Of a stretch of DNA of 64,000 bases, positions 38,201 to 50,200 are shown one piece after another. A program made the translations under genes and the position numbers. The DNA lies in NCBI GenBank assembly GCA_963693285.1, contig OY848917.1, positions 12,834,192 to 12,898,191 of the forward strand. Direction: 5' to 3'. This DNA is from Xestospongia muta. Its lineage: Eukaryota; Porifera; Demospongiae; Haplosclerida; Petrosiidae. The first letter of the stretch is position 1. The number at the start of each line of letters is the position of its first letter. The notes beneath the pieces were generated by a model, which was given only the letters and a program-made list of their open reading frames with translations, was not told the DNA's origin and made no database searches.

Positions 38201-41200
38201 TTTGAGTTTTACAATGCTGTGATTACTTTCAATCTAAATATGCCTTTACTATACAATAGTTGGTAAGTGTGATATAACATTTGTACATGTGTTTTGTCAT
38301 TATGGTAAAGAAGATATTTGTTGTATTTGTTATGTTTGAATTATGAATAAGTATTAAATTTTGTTGGAAGCCTTGTCTTATAAATACATGAGTCAAATGT
38401 CTTTGTAAGGGATGCAAGCTCATCCTCCACACTACTAAGTATTAACAATTATTGTTCTTGCTACATATTACTGTTAATTGTCAAATTTATATTTATAATG
38501 GTTTGTCTAGAAAAGTATTTATGCAAAAAGTGTCTATTATGATGTAATGATTATGTTTGTATTGCTGAGTGTTATTTGTATTAGTAACATTATTGTAAGA
38601 ATTATTGAGAGTTTTTTTAGTTTAAAAGTGATTATTGTGATAAACATAACATTGTCTTAGTTTGTAAAGTTACTAGTATAGTGATGTAATACATATATAA
38701 CAGTGATAACATAGATAATATACAACTGTTTTGATAATGTTCACATTAATGTTTATTATAATGTGTTTAGGAGGAATCTCCTCCTGTCTTGTTAGCAGCA
38801 AAGAAGGGATATAAAGATATTGTTTTGATTTTAACACAAAAAGGAGCCAAGCTAGGAGTTGTTAACAAAGTAAGTATTTATGTACATACAACAAGTAGCT
38901 AAAAATAAAATGCAAGTTCTTTTTCCTTAAAGACAGTTGTTATTTATGATGGTATTGTAATTGTTATGATAGTGTTAAGGTTGAATTATTGTTTTTAATG
39001 ATATGTTAAATAAAATGAATATTGCAAAGAGAACAGGATACAAAACAGTGATCAATTTTTCTACTTATTAGACACAAATCAATAGATTAACATGTTATAT
39101 ATAGTATATTTATCATAAAGTGGACAGCTAAAGATTTGGTTCCTTTTTGAAGTCTGTGTTATTGTACTATTAGTGTAGCATGTTAGTGGTCTAATTTTAC
39201 TAGTAATATTTTGTTTGTTATTACAATAGATTGGATGGGCGGCCCTTCATTATGCAAGTTTTGAAGGACATACAAAGATTGTTGAAGTATTACTCAACCA
39301 TAATGCTGACATAAATATTGTTACTAAGGTAATTCAGATTACAAAAATTAGTATGTTTCACTGTAGTGTTTTAATCTGTGTGAATGAATAGGTATTAACT
39401 ATTAAAGAAAACATAGCATAGACATTATGTTATAAGAAATAAGACATACAAGTAAAAAAGCTCAAAGTAGTAATGCCAGTTTTAATATTCCTACATAGTA
39501 GCCACAGAGACCCAGTAGTTGGGTTTATGTTGATTAGCTTTTAAAAAAGCTGTGGCTCTTGTATATAAAATCTCCCCTATTTTTTTCAATATTTTTATCA
39601 TGACTAAATCGTTGCATCTCTGTACACATTAACAGCAATTATATGTGACTTAACAAAGACAAGTACTATAAATATTAAAGTAACGATACTTGAAAACATG
39701 TTTTCTTCTTTTCATAATTACGATGCTGTTATTACTTATGATCTGAATGTGTCCTTTACAATGTAATAGCCGGTAAGTGTACTTTAATGTTGTTTAAATT
39801 CTAAGTGTATTTCAATCTAATGTTTTTCTTTTTATTTACTTTATTGCTTTTTTTTTTCATATTTATGATTATGTGATTACTTGTGACCTGAATGGCCTTT
39901 ACAATATAATAGTTGGTATGTGCAATATAATATAGTATAAATTCTAAATTTATTTCAATCCAATGATTTCCTTTTTATTTACTCTATTGCTTTTCTTTTC
40001 ATATTTATGGTGCTGTGATTACTTGTGATCTGAATGTGCCGTTACAATATAATAGAGAGTAAGTGCAATTTAACATAGCATAAATATTAGGTGTATTTCA
40101 ATCCAATGTTTTCCGTTTATTTACTCTATTTCCTTTCTATTCATATTTATAATGTGGTGATTTCTTGTGATTTGAATATGTCCTGTACCATATAATAGAA
40201 GGTAAGTGCAATTTAACATAGCATATATGTTAGGTGTATTTCAATGCAATGTTTTCCTTTTTATTAACTCTATTGCTTTCTTTTCATATTTATGATGCTG
40301 ATATTACTTATGATTTGAATGTGTCGTTTACAATGTAATAGCGGGTATGTGTACTTTAATGTTGTTTAAATTCCAAGCATATTTCAATCTAATGTTTTCC
40401 TTTTTATTTACTCTATTACTTTTCTTTTCATATTTATGATGCTGTGATTGCTTGTGACCTGAATGTGCTTTATAATATAATAGTTGGTAAGTGCAATTAA
40501 ATATATAAATTCACAGTGTATTTCAAATCCAGTGTTTTTCTTTTTATTTACTCTATTGCTTTTATCTATACATTTATGGTGCTGTGATTACTTGTGATCT
40601 GAATGTGTCCTTTACAATATCACAGTTTGTAAGTGCAATTTAATATAGTATAAATTCTAAGTACATTTCAATTTAATGTTTTCATTTTATTTACTCTATT
40701 GCTTTTCTCTATATATTTATGATGCTGTGATTACGTGTGATCTGAATGTGTCCTTTACAATATAATAACCGGTAAGTGTGATGAAATATAGTAAAAATTC
40801 TAAGTTATTTAAATCCAATGTTTTTATTTTATTTGCTCTATTGCTTTCTCTATATATTTATAATGCTGTGATTACTGGTGACCTGAATGTGCCTTTACAA
40901 TATAATAGTCTGTAAGTGCAATTTAATATAGTATAAATTATAGGTGTATTTCAATGAATTTCTTTTTATTTACTTAATTGCTTTTCTCTATATATTTATG
41001 ATGCTGGGATTACTTGTGATTTGAATGTGTCCTTTACAATATAACAGTATGTAAGTGCAATTTAATGTAGTATAAATTCTAAGTGTATTTCAAACCAATG
41101 TTCTCATTTTATTTACTCAATTACTATTCTATTCATATTTATGATGCTGTGATTACCTGTGATCTGAATGTATCCTTTACAATATAATAGGAGGCAAGTG

Positions 41201-44200
41201 TGATGAAATATTTAAAATCTTCTAAGTGTATTTCAATCCAATCTTTTCTTTTTTATTTACTCTATTGCTTTTCTCTATATATTTATGATGCTGGGATTAC
41301 TTGTGTTCTGAATATGTCGTTTACAATATAACAGTATGTAAGTGCAATTTAATGAAGTATAAATACTAAGTGTATTTTAATCCAATGTTTTTGTTTTGTT
41401 TACTGTATTGCTTTTCTTTTCGTATTTATGTTGCTGTGATTACTTGTGATCTGAATGTGTCCTTTACAATATAATAGTATGTAAGTGTGATCTGACATTT
41501 ATACATGTATTATATGTCATAATGGTAAAGAAGGTATTTGTTGTATTTGTTCTGTTTGAATTATAAATAAGTATTAAATTTGGTTGGAAGCCTTGTCTTA
41601 TAAGTATGTGAGTTCAATGTTTTTGTAAGGGATGCTAGCTCATCCTCCACACTACTAAGAATTAGTAACTTTTGTTATTGCTACATATTACTGTTAATTG
41701 TCAAATTTATATTTATAACAGTTTGTATATAAAATTGTCAGTGCAAAAAGTGTCTATTATGATGTAATGATTATGTTTGTATTGCTGAGTGTTATTTATA
41801 TTAGTAACATTATTGTAAAAATTATTAATAGTTTTTTTCAGTTTAAAAATGATGGTTGTAATAAATATAATGTTGTCTTAGTTTGTAAAGTTACTGATAT
41901 AGTGATATAATACATATGTAACAGTGATAACATAGATAATATACAACTGTTTTGATATGTTGTCTTGGTTGACATTAATGATTTATTATAATGTGTTTAG
42001 GAGGGATCTACTCCTGTCATGTTAGCAGCAAAGAAGGGACTCAAAGATGTTGTTTTGATTTTAACACAGAAAGGAGCCAATTTAGAAGTTGTTAACAAAG
42101 TAAGTGCTTATTTGCATACAAAAATCTCCTTATAAGTAAAGATATAATGTAAGTTATTTTTCCTTAAAGACATTTGTTAAATTTGTTAAATAATATTGTA
42201 ATTGTTGTAATACTGTTAAGGTTGAATTATTGTCTTTAATTGTATGTTAACGAAGATGAATATTGGAAACAGAACACGATGCAAAATCCTCATCATAATA
42301 ATTATTATGGAAAATATGTAATTGTGTTAACATGTGTATATATTGTTCAAATTTCATTCTTTAAAAGAGATGATCTTAATTGAAAACAGCTAAAACAATA
42401 TTCAAGTTTTATTTCCTTAAAGACAGATGTTAATTATGATAGTATTGTAATTGTTGTGATACTGTTAAAGTTGTATTACTGTCTTTAATAATATGTTAAA
42501 TAAGATTGGAAGGAGAACAAACTACAAAGCTCTGATCATAATATTAGAAAAAATGTAATTTTTTGAAAATATGCAGTGATCAATTTACCTACTTATTAGA
42601 CACAAATCAATAAATAGACATGACATGTTATATATAGTATATTTATCATGACAATTAAAGTGGACAGCTAAAGATTAGGTATTTTTATGAAGTCTGTGTT
42701 ATTGTACTATTAGTGTAGAATGTTAGTGGTCTAATTTGACTGTTAATATTTTGTTTGTTATTACAATAGTTTGGATGGGCAGCCCTTCCTTATGCAAGTT
42801 TTGAAGGATATACAAACATTGTTGAAGTATTAGTCAATCATAATGCTGACATAAATATTGTTATTAAGGTAATTCTGATCACAAGAATGAATAAGTTTCA
42901 CTGTAGTGTTTTAATCTGTGTGAATGAATAGATATTAACTAATAAAGAAAATATAGCATAGACATTATGATATGAGAAGTAAGACAGACAAGTAAAAAAG
43001 CTCAAAGTAGTAATGCCAGTATGAATATTCATACATAGTAGCCACAAAGCTCAGTAGTTGGGTTTGTAACTTAACAAAGACAAGTGCTATAAATTCTTGA
43101 AAACATGTTTTCTTCTTTCCATAATTATGATGCTGTCATAACTTGTGATCTGAATGTGTCCTTTACAATGTAATAGCCGGTAAGTATACTTTAATGTAGT
43201 ATAAATACTAATGCATTTCAATCCAATGCCTTCATTTTATTTTCACTTGCTTTTCTCTATATATTTATGATGCTGTGATTACTTGTGATCCTAATGTTCC
43301 TTTACAATATAATAGAAGGTAAATGTAATTTAATATTATATAAATTCAAGTATATTTTAATCCAATGTTTTTCTTTTATTTACTCTATTGCCTTTCTTTT
43401 CATATTTATGATGCTGTGATTACTTATGACCTGAATGTGCCTTTACAATATAATAGTTTGTAAGTGCAATTTAATATAGTATAATTTCTAAGTATATTTC
43501 AATCCAATGTTTTCATTTTATTTACTCTATTGTTTTTTTCTATATATATATTTATGATGATGTGATTACTTGTGATCTGAATGTGTCCTTTGCAATAAAA
43601 TAGGAGGTAAGTGTGATAAAATATAGTAAAACTTCTAAGTGTATTTCAATCCAATGTTTTTATTTTTATTTACTCTATTTGTTTTCTGTTCCTATTTATG
43701 ATGCTGTGATTTCTTGTAATTTGAATGTGTCCTTTACAATATAATAGAAGGTAAGTGCAATTTAATATAGTATAAATTCTAAGTGTATTTAAATGCAATG
43801 CTTTCATTTCATTTAATCTATTGCTATTCTCTATATAATTATAATGCTGTGATTACTTGTGATCTGAATGTGCCTTTACAATAATAGTCTGTAAGTGGAA
43901 TTTAATATAGTATTAATTCTAAGTGTATTTTAATCCAATGATTTTCTTTTTATTTACTCTATTACTTCTCTTTTTATATTTATGATGCTATGATTATTTG
44001 TGATCTGATTGTGCCTTTACAATATAATAGAGGGTAAGTGCAATTTAATTTAGTATAAATTCTAAGTATATTTCAATCCAATGTTTTCACTGTATTTACT
44101 CTATTGCTTTTCTCTATATATTTATGATGCTATGATTACTTGTGACCTGAATGTGTCCTTTAAAATCTAATAGGAGGTAAGTGTAAGGAAATTTATTAAA

Positions 44201-47200
44201 ATTCAAGCTGTATTTCAATCCAATGTTATCCTTTTTATTTACTCTATTGCTTTTCTTATTTATGATGCTGTGATTTCTTATGATATGAATGTGTCCTTTA
44301 CAATATAATAGAAGGTAAGTGCAATTCAATATAGTATAAATTCTAAGTATAATTTAATCCAATGTTTTCTTTTTTATTTACTCTATTGCTTTTCTCTTCT
44401 TATTTATGATGCTGTCATTTCTTGTGATCTGAATGTGTCCTTTACAATATAATAGGAGGTAAGTATGATATAATGTAGTATAATTCTAAGTATATTTCAA
44501 TCCAATGTTTTTTTTTTATTTACTCTATTGTTTTTTTCTTTTTGGTGTTACAATACTGTGATTACTAAATATGTCCTTTACTATAAAATAGTTGGTAAGT
44601 GTGATATAACATTTGGACATGTGTTTTGTTATTATGGTAAAGAAGAAATTTGTTCTGTTTTAAATATAAATAAGTATTAAATTTTTTTGGAAGCCTTCTC
44701 TTATAAGTATTTGAGTCCAATATCATTCTAAGCGTTTTTCAGTTTAAAAATGATGGTTGTAATAAATATAATGTTGTCTTAGTTTGTAAAGTTACTGATA
44801 TAGTGATGTAATACATATATAACATTGATAAGATAGATAATATACAACTGTTTTGATATGTTGTCTTGGTTGACATTAATGATTTATTATAATGTGTTTA
44901 GGAGGGATCTACTCCTGTCATGTTAGCAGCAAAGAAGGGACACAAAGATGTTGTTTTGATTTTAACACAGAAAGGAGCCAATCTAGAAGTTGTTAACAAA
45001 GTAAGTATTTATGTACATACAAGAAGTAGCTAAAAATAAAATGCAATTTTTTTCCTTTAAAACAGTTGTTAATTATGATAGTATTGTAATTGTTATGATA
45101 CTGTTAAGGTTGAATTATTGTCTTTAATGATATGTTAAATAAGATGAATATTGGAAGGAGAACAAGATACAAAGCGCTGATCATAATATTAGAAAAAGTG
45201 TAATTTTTTGAGAATATATGCAGTCATCAATTTTACTACTTATTAGACACAAATCAATAGATAGACATGTTATATATAGTATATTTATCATGACAATTAA
45301 AGTGGACAGCTAAAGATTAGGTACTTTTATGAAGTTTGTGTTATTGTACTATTAGTGTAGCATGTTAGTGGTCTAATTTGACAGTTAATATTTTGTTTGT
45401 TATTACAATAGATTGGATGGGCAGCCCTTCATTATGCAAGTTTTGAAGGACATACAAAGATTGTTGAAGTATTAGTCAACCATAATGCTGACATAAATAT
45501 TGATACTAAGGTAATTCAGATCACAAGAAACAATATGTTTCACTGTAGTGTTTTAAAATATGTGAATGAATAGATATTAACTATTTAAGAAAACATAGCA
45601 TAGGCATTATGATATAAAAATAAGGCAGACAAGTAAAAAAGCTGAAAGTAGTAATGCCAGTTTTAATATTCCTACATAATAGCCACAGAGACTCAGTAGT
45701 TGGGTTTATGTTGATTAGCTTAAGAAAACGTTGTGGCTATTGTAAACTAAATCTCCCCTATTTTTTCATCATGTTTATCATGACTAAATTGTTGCATATC
45801 TGTACACATTAACACCAATTATATGTGACTTAACAAAGACAAGTACTATAAATATTAAAGTAACGATACTTGAAATATGTTTTTTTCTTCCCATAATTAT
45901 GATGCTGTTATTACTTGTGATCTGAATGTGTCCTTTACAATGTAATAGCCAGTAAGTGTACTTTAATGTAGTGTAAATTTTAAGTGTATTTCAATTCAAA
46001 GCTTTCACTTTATTTACCCTATTGCTTTCTCTATATATTTATTACACTGTGATTACTTGTGATCTAAATGTGCCCTTTACAATATAATAGTTTGTAAGTG
46101 CGATGAACTAAAGTAAAAATTCTTAGTGTATTTCAATCCAATGTTTTCCTTTTTATTTACTTTATTGTTTTCTTTTCATATTTATGATGCTGTGATTGTG
46201 ACTTGAATGAGCCTTTACAATATAATAGGAGGTAAGTGCAATTTAATATAGTATAAATTCACAGTGTATTTCAATCCAATGTTATTCTTTTTATTTACTC
46301 TATTGTTTTCTTTTCATATTTATAATGTTGTGATTACTTGTGACCTGAATGTGTCCTTTACAATATAATAGAAGGTAAGTGCAATTTAATATAGTACAAA
46401 TTTTAAATGTATTTCAATCAAATGTTTTCCTTTTTATTTACTCTATTGCTTTTCTTTTCATATTAATGATGCTGTGGTTACTGGTGACCTGAATGTGCCT
46501 TTACAATATAATAGGATGTAAGTGCAATTTAATATAGTATAAATTCACAGTGTATTTCAATTCAATGTTTTTCTTTTTATTTACTCTTTTGCTTTTCTCT
46601 ATATATTTATGATACTGTGATTACTTGTGATCTGAATGTGTCCTTTACAATATAATAGTTTGTAAGTACAATTTAATATAGTATAAATTCTAAGTTCATT
46701 TCAATCCAATGTTTTCATTTTTATTTACTCTATTACTTTTTTCTATATATTTATAATGCTCTGATTACTTGTGATCTGAATGTGTCATTTATAATATAAT
46801 AGTTGGTAAGTTTGATTTCTATAGTAAAAATTCTAAGTGTATTTCAATGCAATGTTTTTCTTTTTACTTACTCTATTACTTTTTCTTTTCATATTTATGA
46901 TGCTGTGATTACTTGTGATCTGAATGTGCCTTTACAATATAATAGTCTGTAAGTGGAATTTAATATAGTATAAATTCTAAGTTCATTTCAATCCAATGTT
47001 TTCATTTTTATTTACTCTATTACTTTTCTCTATATATTTATGATGCTGTAATTACTTTTGATCTGAATGTGCTTTTATAATATAATAGAAAGTAAGTGCA
47101 ATTTAATATAGTATAAATTCTAAGTATATTTCAATCCAATGTTTTCATTTTATTTACTCTATTTCTTTTCTCTATATATTTATGATTCTATGATTACTTG

Positions 47201-50200
47201 TGATCTTATTGTGTGTGTCCTTTACAATATAATAGGAGGTAAATGTGATGAAATATAGTAAAATTCTAAGTGTATTTCAATCCAATATTTTACTTTTTAT
47301 GTACTCTATTGCTTTTCTCTATATATTTATGATGTTGTGATTACTTGTGATCTGAATGTGCCCTTTACAATATAATAGAAGGTAAGTGAAATTTAATATA
47401 GTATAAATTCTAAGTGTATTTCAATCCAATGTTTTCATTTTATTTACTGTATTGCTTTTCTTTTTTATATTTATGATGCTGTGATTACTTGTAATCTGAA
47501 TATGTCCTTTACTACACAATAGTTGGTAAGTGTGTTATAACATTTGTACAGTATTGAATTAGTAACTTTTGTTATTGCTACATATTACTGTTACTTGTCA
47601 ATTTATATTTATAATAGTTTATCTATAAAAGTGTCTATAGAAAAAGTGTCTAGTATGATGTATTGATTATGTTTGTATTGCAGACTGTTATTTATATTTG
47701 TAACATTATTGTAAAAATTATTAAGATTTTTTTAGTTTAATAGTTTAGAAATGATTATTGTAATAAATATAATGTTGTCTTAATTTGTTAAGTTACTAGT
47801 ATAGTGATATAATACATATATAACAGTGATAATATAATATATACAGCTGTTTTGATATATTGTCTTGGTTCACATCAATGATTTATTATAATGTGTTTAG
47901 GAGGGATCTACTCCTGTCATGTTAGCAGCAGAGAAGGGATACGAGGATGTTGTTTTGATTTTAACACAGAAAGGAGGCAATCTAGAAGTTGTTAACAAAG
48001 TAAATATTTATGTACATACAACAAGTAGCTAAAAATAAAATGCAAGTTCTTTCTCTTTAAAGACAGTTGTTAATCATGATAGTATTGTAATGGTTGTGAT
48101 AGTGTTAAGGTTGAATTATTATTTTTAATGATATGTTAAATAAAATGAATATTGGAAGAACAGGCTACAAAGCGCTGATCATAATATTAGGAAAAAGTAT
48201 AATTTTGAGAACGTGTGCAGTGATCAATTCACCAACTTATTAGACACAAATCAATTGATAAATACAAAAGATCGTGATGCAAGGCATGACTTGTTTAGCT
48301 TTGAAATGTCTTTAAAAGTATCTGGAAATATCAGTATAGCATACTTTTATATATCTACTGTTGGCTCTAAAGTATACTTTTGATAACATTTTAAAATTGT
48401 GACAATGATCAGAAAATGATTGCGGCTTCTCTGTTACATTCCAGATAGTGATAAATTATTTTTTCATATAAATAATTTTCAATGGACTGGTTTGTGTCTA
48501 GATTTGATTAAATTCATTTTTATTCTTTTGTTGTCTTAACTTTTGTTATTACATTTTATGACATCTCAACATAGTAGCCAACAATGGAATCTCAATTATC
48601 TTTATGTTTCGATTTTAACTTGCTGCTATATTGAGATACCTCTTTTTATTTATATTATAACTATTAAATTTCATGACCCTCAATTGTCTAATTAATGTGT
48701 ATGGAGATATTAATGTTGCTATTCCTACTGTGGTAATGTTTGAGATACTTCCTGCCACTATTCTAACATTTCATGAATATCAGTAGTGTCTGTGTGTTTT
48801 TGGTAGGAATTTCTATTCTGTCATTCACACTGTGGTATTGTTTTAGATCATGTTACCACCATCTGTACTTTTCAAACTTACGTTTAATTTTTCATGTACT
48901 TGTACAATTGTAATCATTAATAAATAACAAGTACACAAGATAAAGTGTCATTATAGACAAACCTAAATGAGGTCAATATCTATCAAAAATGATCTCTTTT
49001 ATGTGCATTTATTATGAGTTATCTTTATCATCACATTATTTCAAGTTATATTAATTTTTTATGTTATTGAGGAATTATATTATAGTGAATTATTGTTGTA
49101 ATGTTTGTAGAATTTATTTTAAATTTTCATCATTAAATATCAGTAAATTCAATTTCATCCTTATATTGCATACATATACTCGTGTATGTCCTTGCCTCTG
49201 ACATAAGTTTCATGTACAATTTATTGAATTACTAAAATTAGTAATTGATTTTTTTTTATAAGTAAGTTTCATATTACACATACATGTGTATTTTGATTTG
49301 TTGTTATATAGGCTGGTAAAACTGTTCTCTATACATCATGTTATGAAGGTCATAATGAGATTGTTCGAGTTCTTTTAAAAGCTGGTATAAAAATGAATGT
49401 TCCAGACAAGGTCAGTGTCATATTAGTATACAATGTAATTGTAGTTGTCTATAATACTTAATACCAACCATTATATACATGAGATACATCAAGCAGGTAT
49501 ATAGCAGTATTCAAAACAAGTTTACATACTATCTTTGTAGAACAGCTAGTGTAAAAGTTGTGCTATTACATTATGTCAAAACATTACTTACTAAGCATTA
49601 TTTTGATTTTTATGATCTATGTTTACTTACTTTGACTTATTTCTTGCTTTTCTCATATCATTTAGTATGGACGTACAGCACTTCATGCAGCTTATTGGAC
49701 TAAAAATGATGTCATTATGAAGATGTTAGTTCATGCTAATGCCACCAATGAAGAAGCTGTACAGGCTGTAAGTCATGATGTTATAAATTTGTAGATATTT
49801 GTATATATGCTCTACATCAGTCTTACTCTATGTTTGTAGTGGTTGTTATATGTACATAGTTTTGGTGATTTTAGCATTTACAAGTACATAAACATATATA
49901 TATATATATTGATGTAATCAAACAAGTACAGTCAGATGTTGACAAGATTATAAGTAGTAGGAACATTTTGGCAGATGATAGTTTTAGTGTAACAAAGTGA
50001 TTGCAAATTCACTCCGGATGTATGAGTGCTCTATTAATACGTATATCTTATTATTTAGAAGAGTATATATATGTTCTGTGTTAGTATAAAAATTAAGACA
50101 TTTTCCTATACTATTTAGGACACTTTGTTTTTGGAATCTTCAAGAAAAGGAGATGTAGAAGGCATTAAAGATGCATTGTCTAGGGGAGCTAATGTTAACA

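Larger units (their letters stand above)
32768..47999 (+). repeat. Five-fold module: ankyrin exon A / microexon array / ankyrin exon B
   Basis: Modules start at 32768, 36019, 39230, 42770 and 45412 and end at 35617, 38869, 42099, 45000 and 47999. Exon A reads IGWAALHYASFEGHTKIVEV... ending TK or TR; exon B reads EGSTPVMLAAKKGHKDVV... ending NK. Both are 99 nt, phase 0 at both ends, one ankyrin repeat each. Introns are also highly similar between modules. Exon changes are few: V instead of E at the start of the first B, FGWAALPY in the fourth A, EKGYEDV in the last B. Recent unequal crossing-over or gene conversion has amplified the block, extending the ankyrin stack two repeats at a time. Confidence 0.9.

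Noticed and set aside
38229..38432. Short minus-strand open frames within the arrays and introns (also 44114-44329, 50428-50619)
   Set aside because: They lie across splice-site-rich repeats or introns of gene 2, have low-complexity composition and show no domain.
33230..47535. CRISPR-like array (regular repeats with variable short spacers)
   Set aside because: The variable part is only three bases, the repeat is about 140 bases and imperfect, and the locus is an intron of a eukaryotic gene.
33230..47535. Centromeric or ordinary satellite DNA
   Set aside because: The units occur in five separate blocks, always between exon A and exon B, with fixed first and last units. Ordinary satellite would not respect those limits. 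A plain intronic minisatellite remains the null model.
33230..47535. Zero-length recursive splice sites (AG directly followed by GT)
   Set aside because: All 65 units have exactly three bases between AG and GT; no AGGTAAGT ratchet site is present at these positions.
33230..47535. Introner-type transposons whose 3-bp target duplication explains the triplet
   Set aside because: Target duplications would need two copies of each triplet flanking an element. Here successive triplets differ and the units are tandem rather than scattered.
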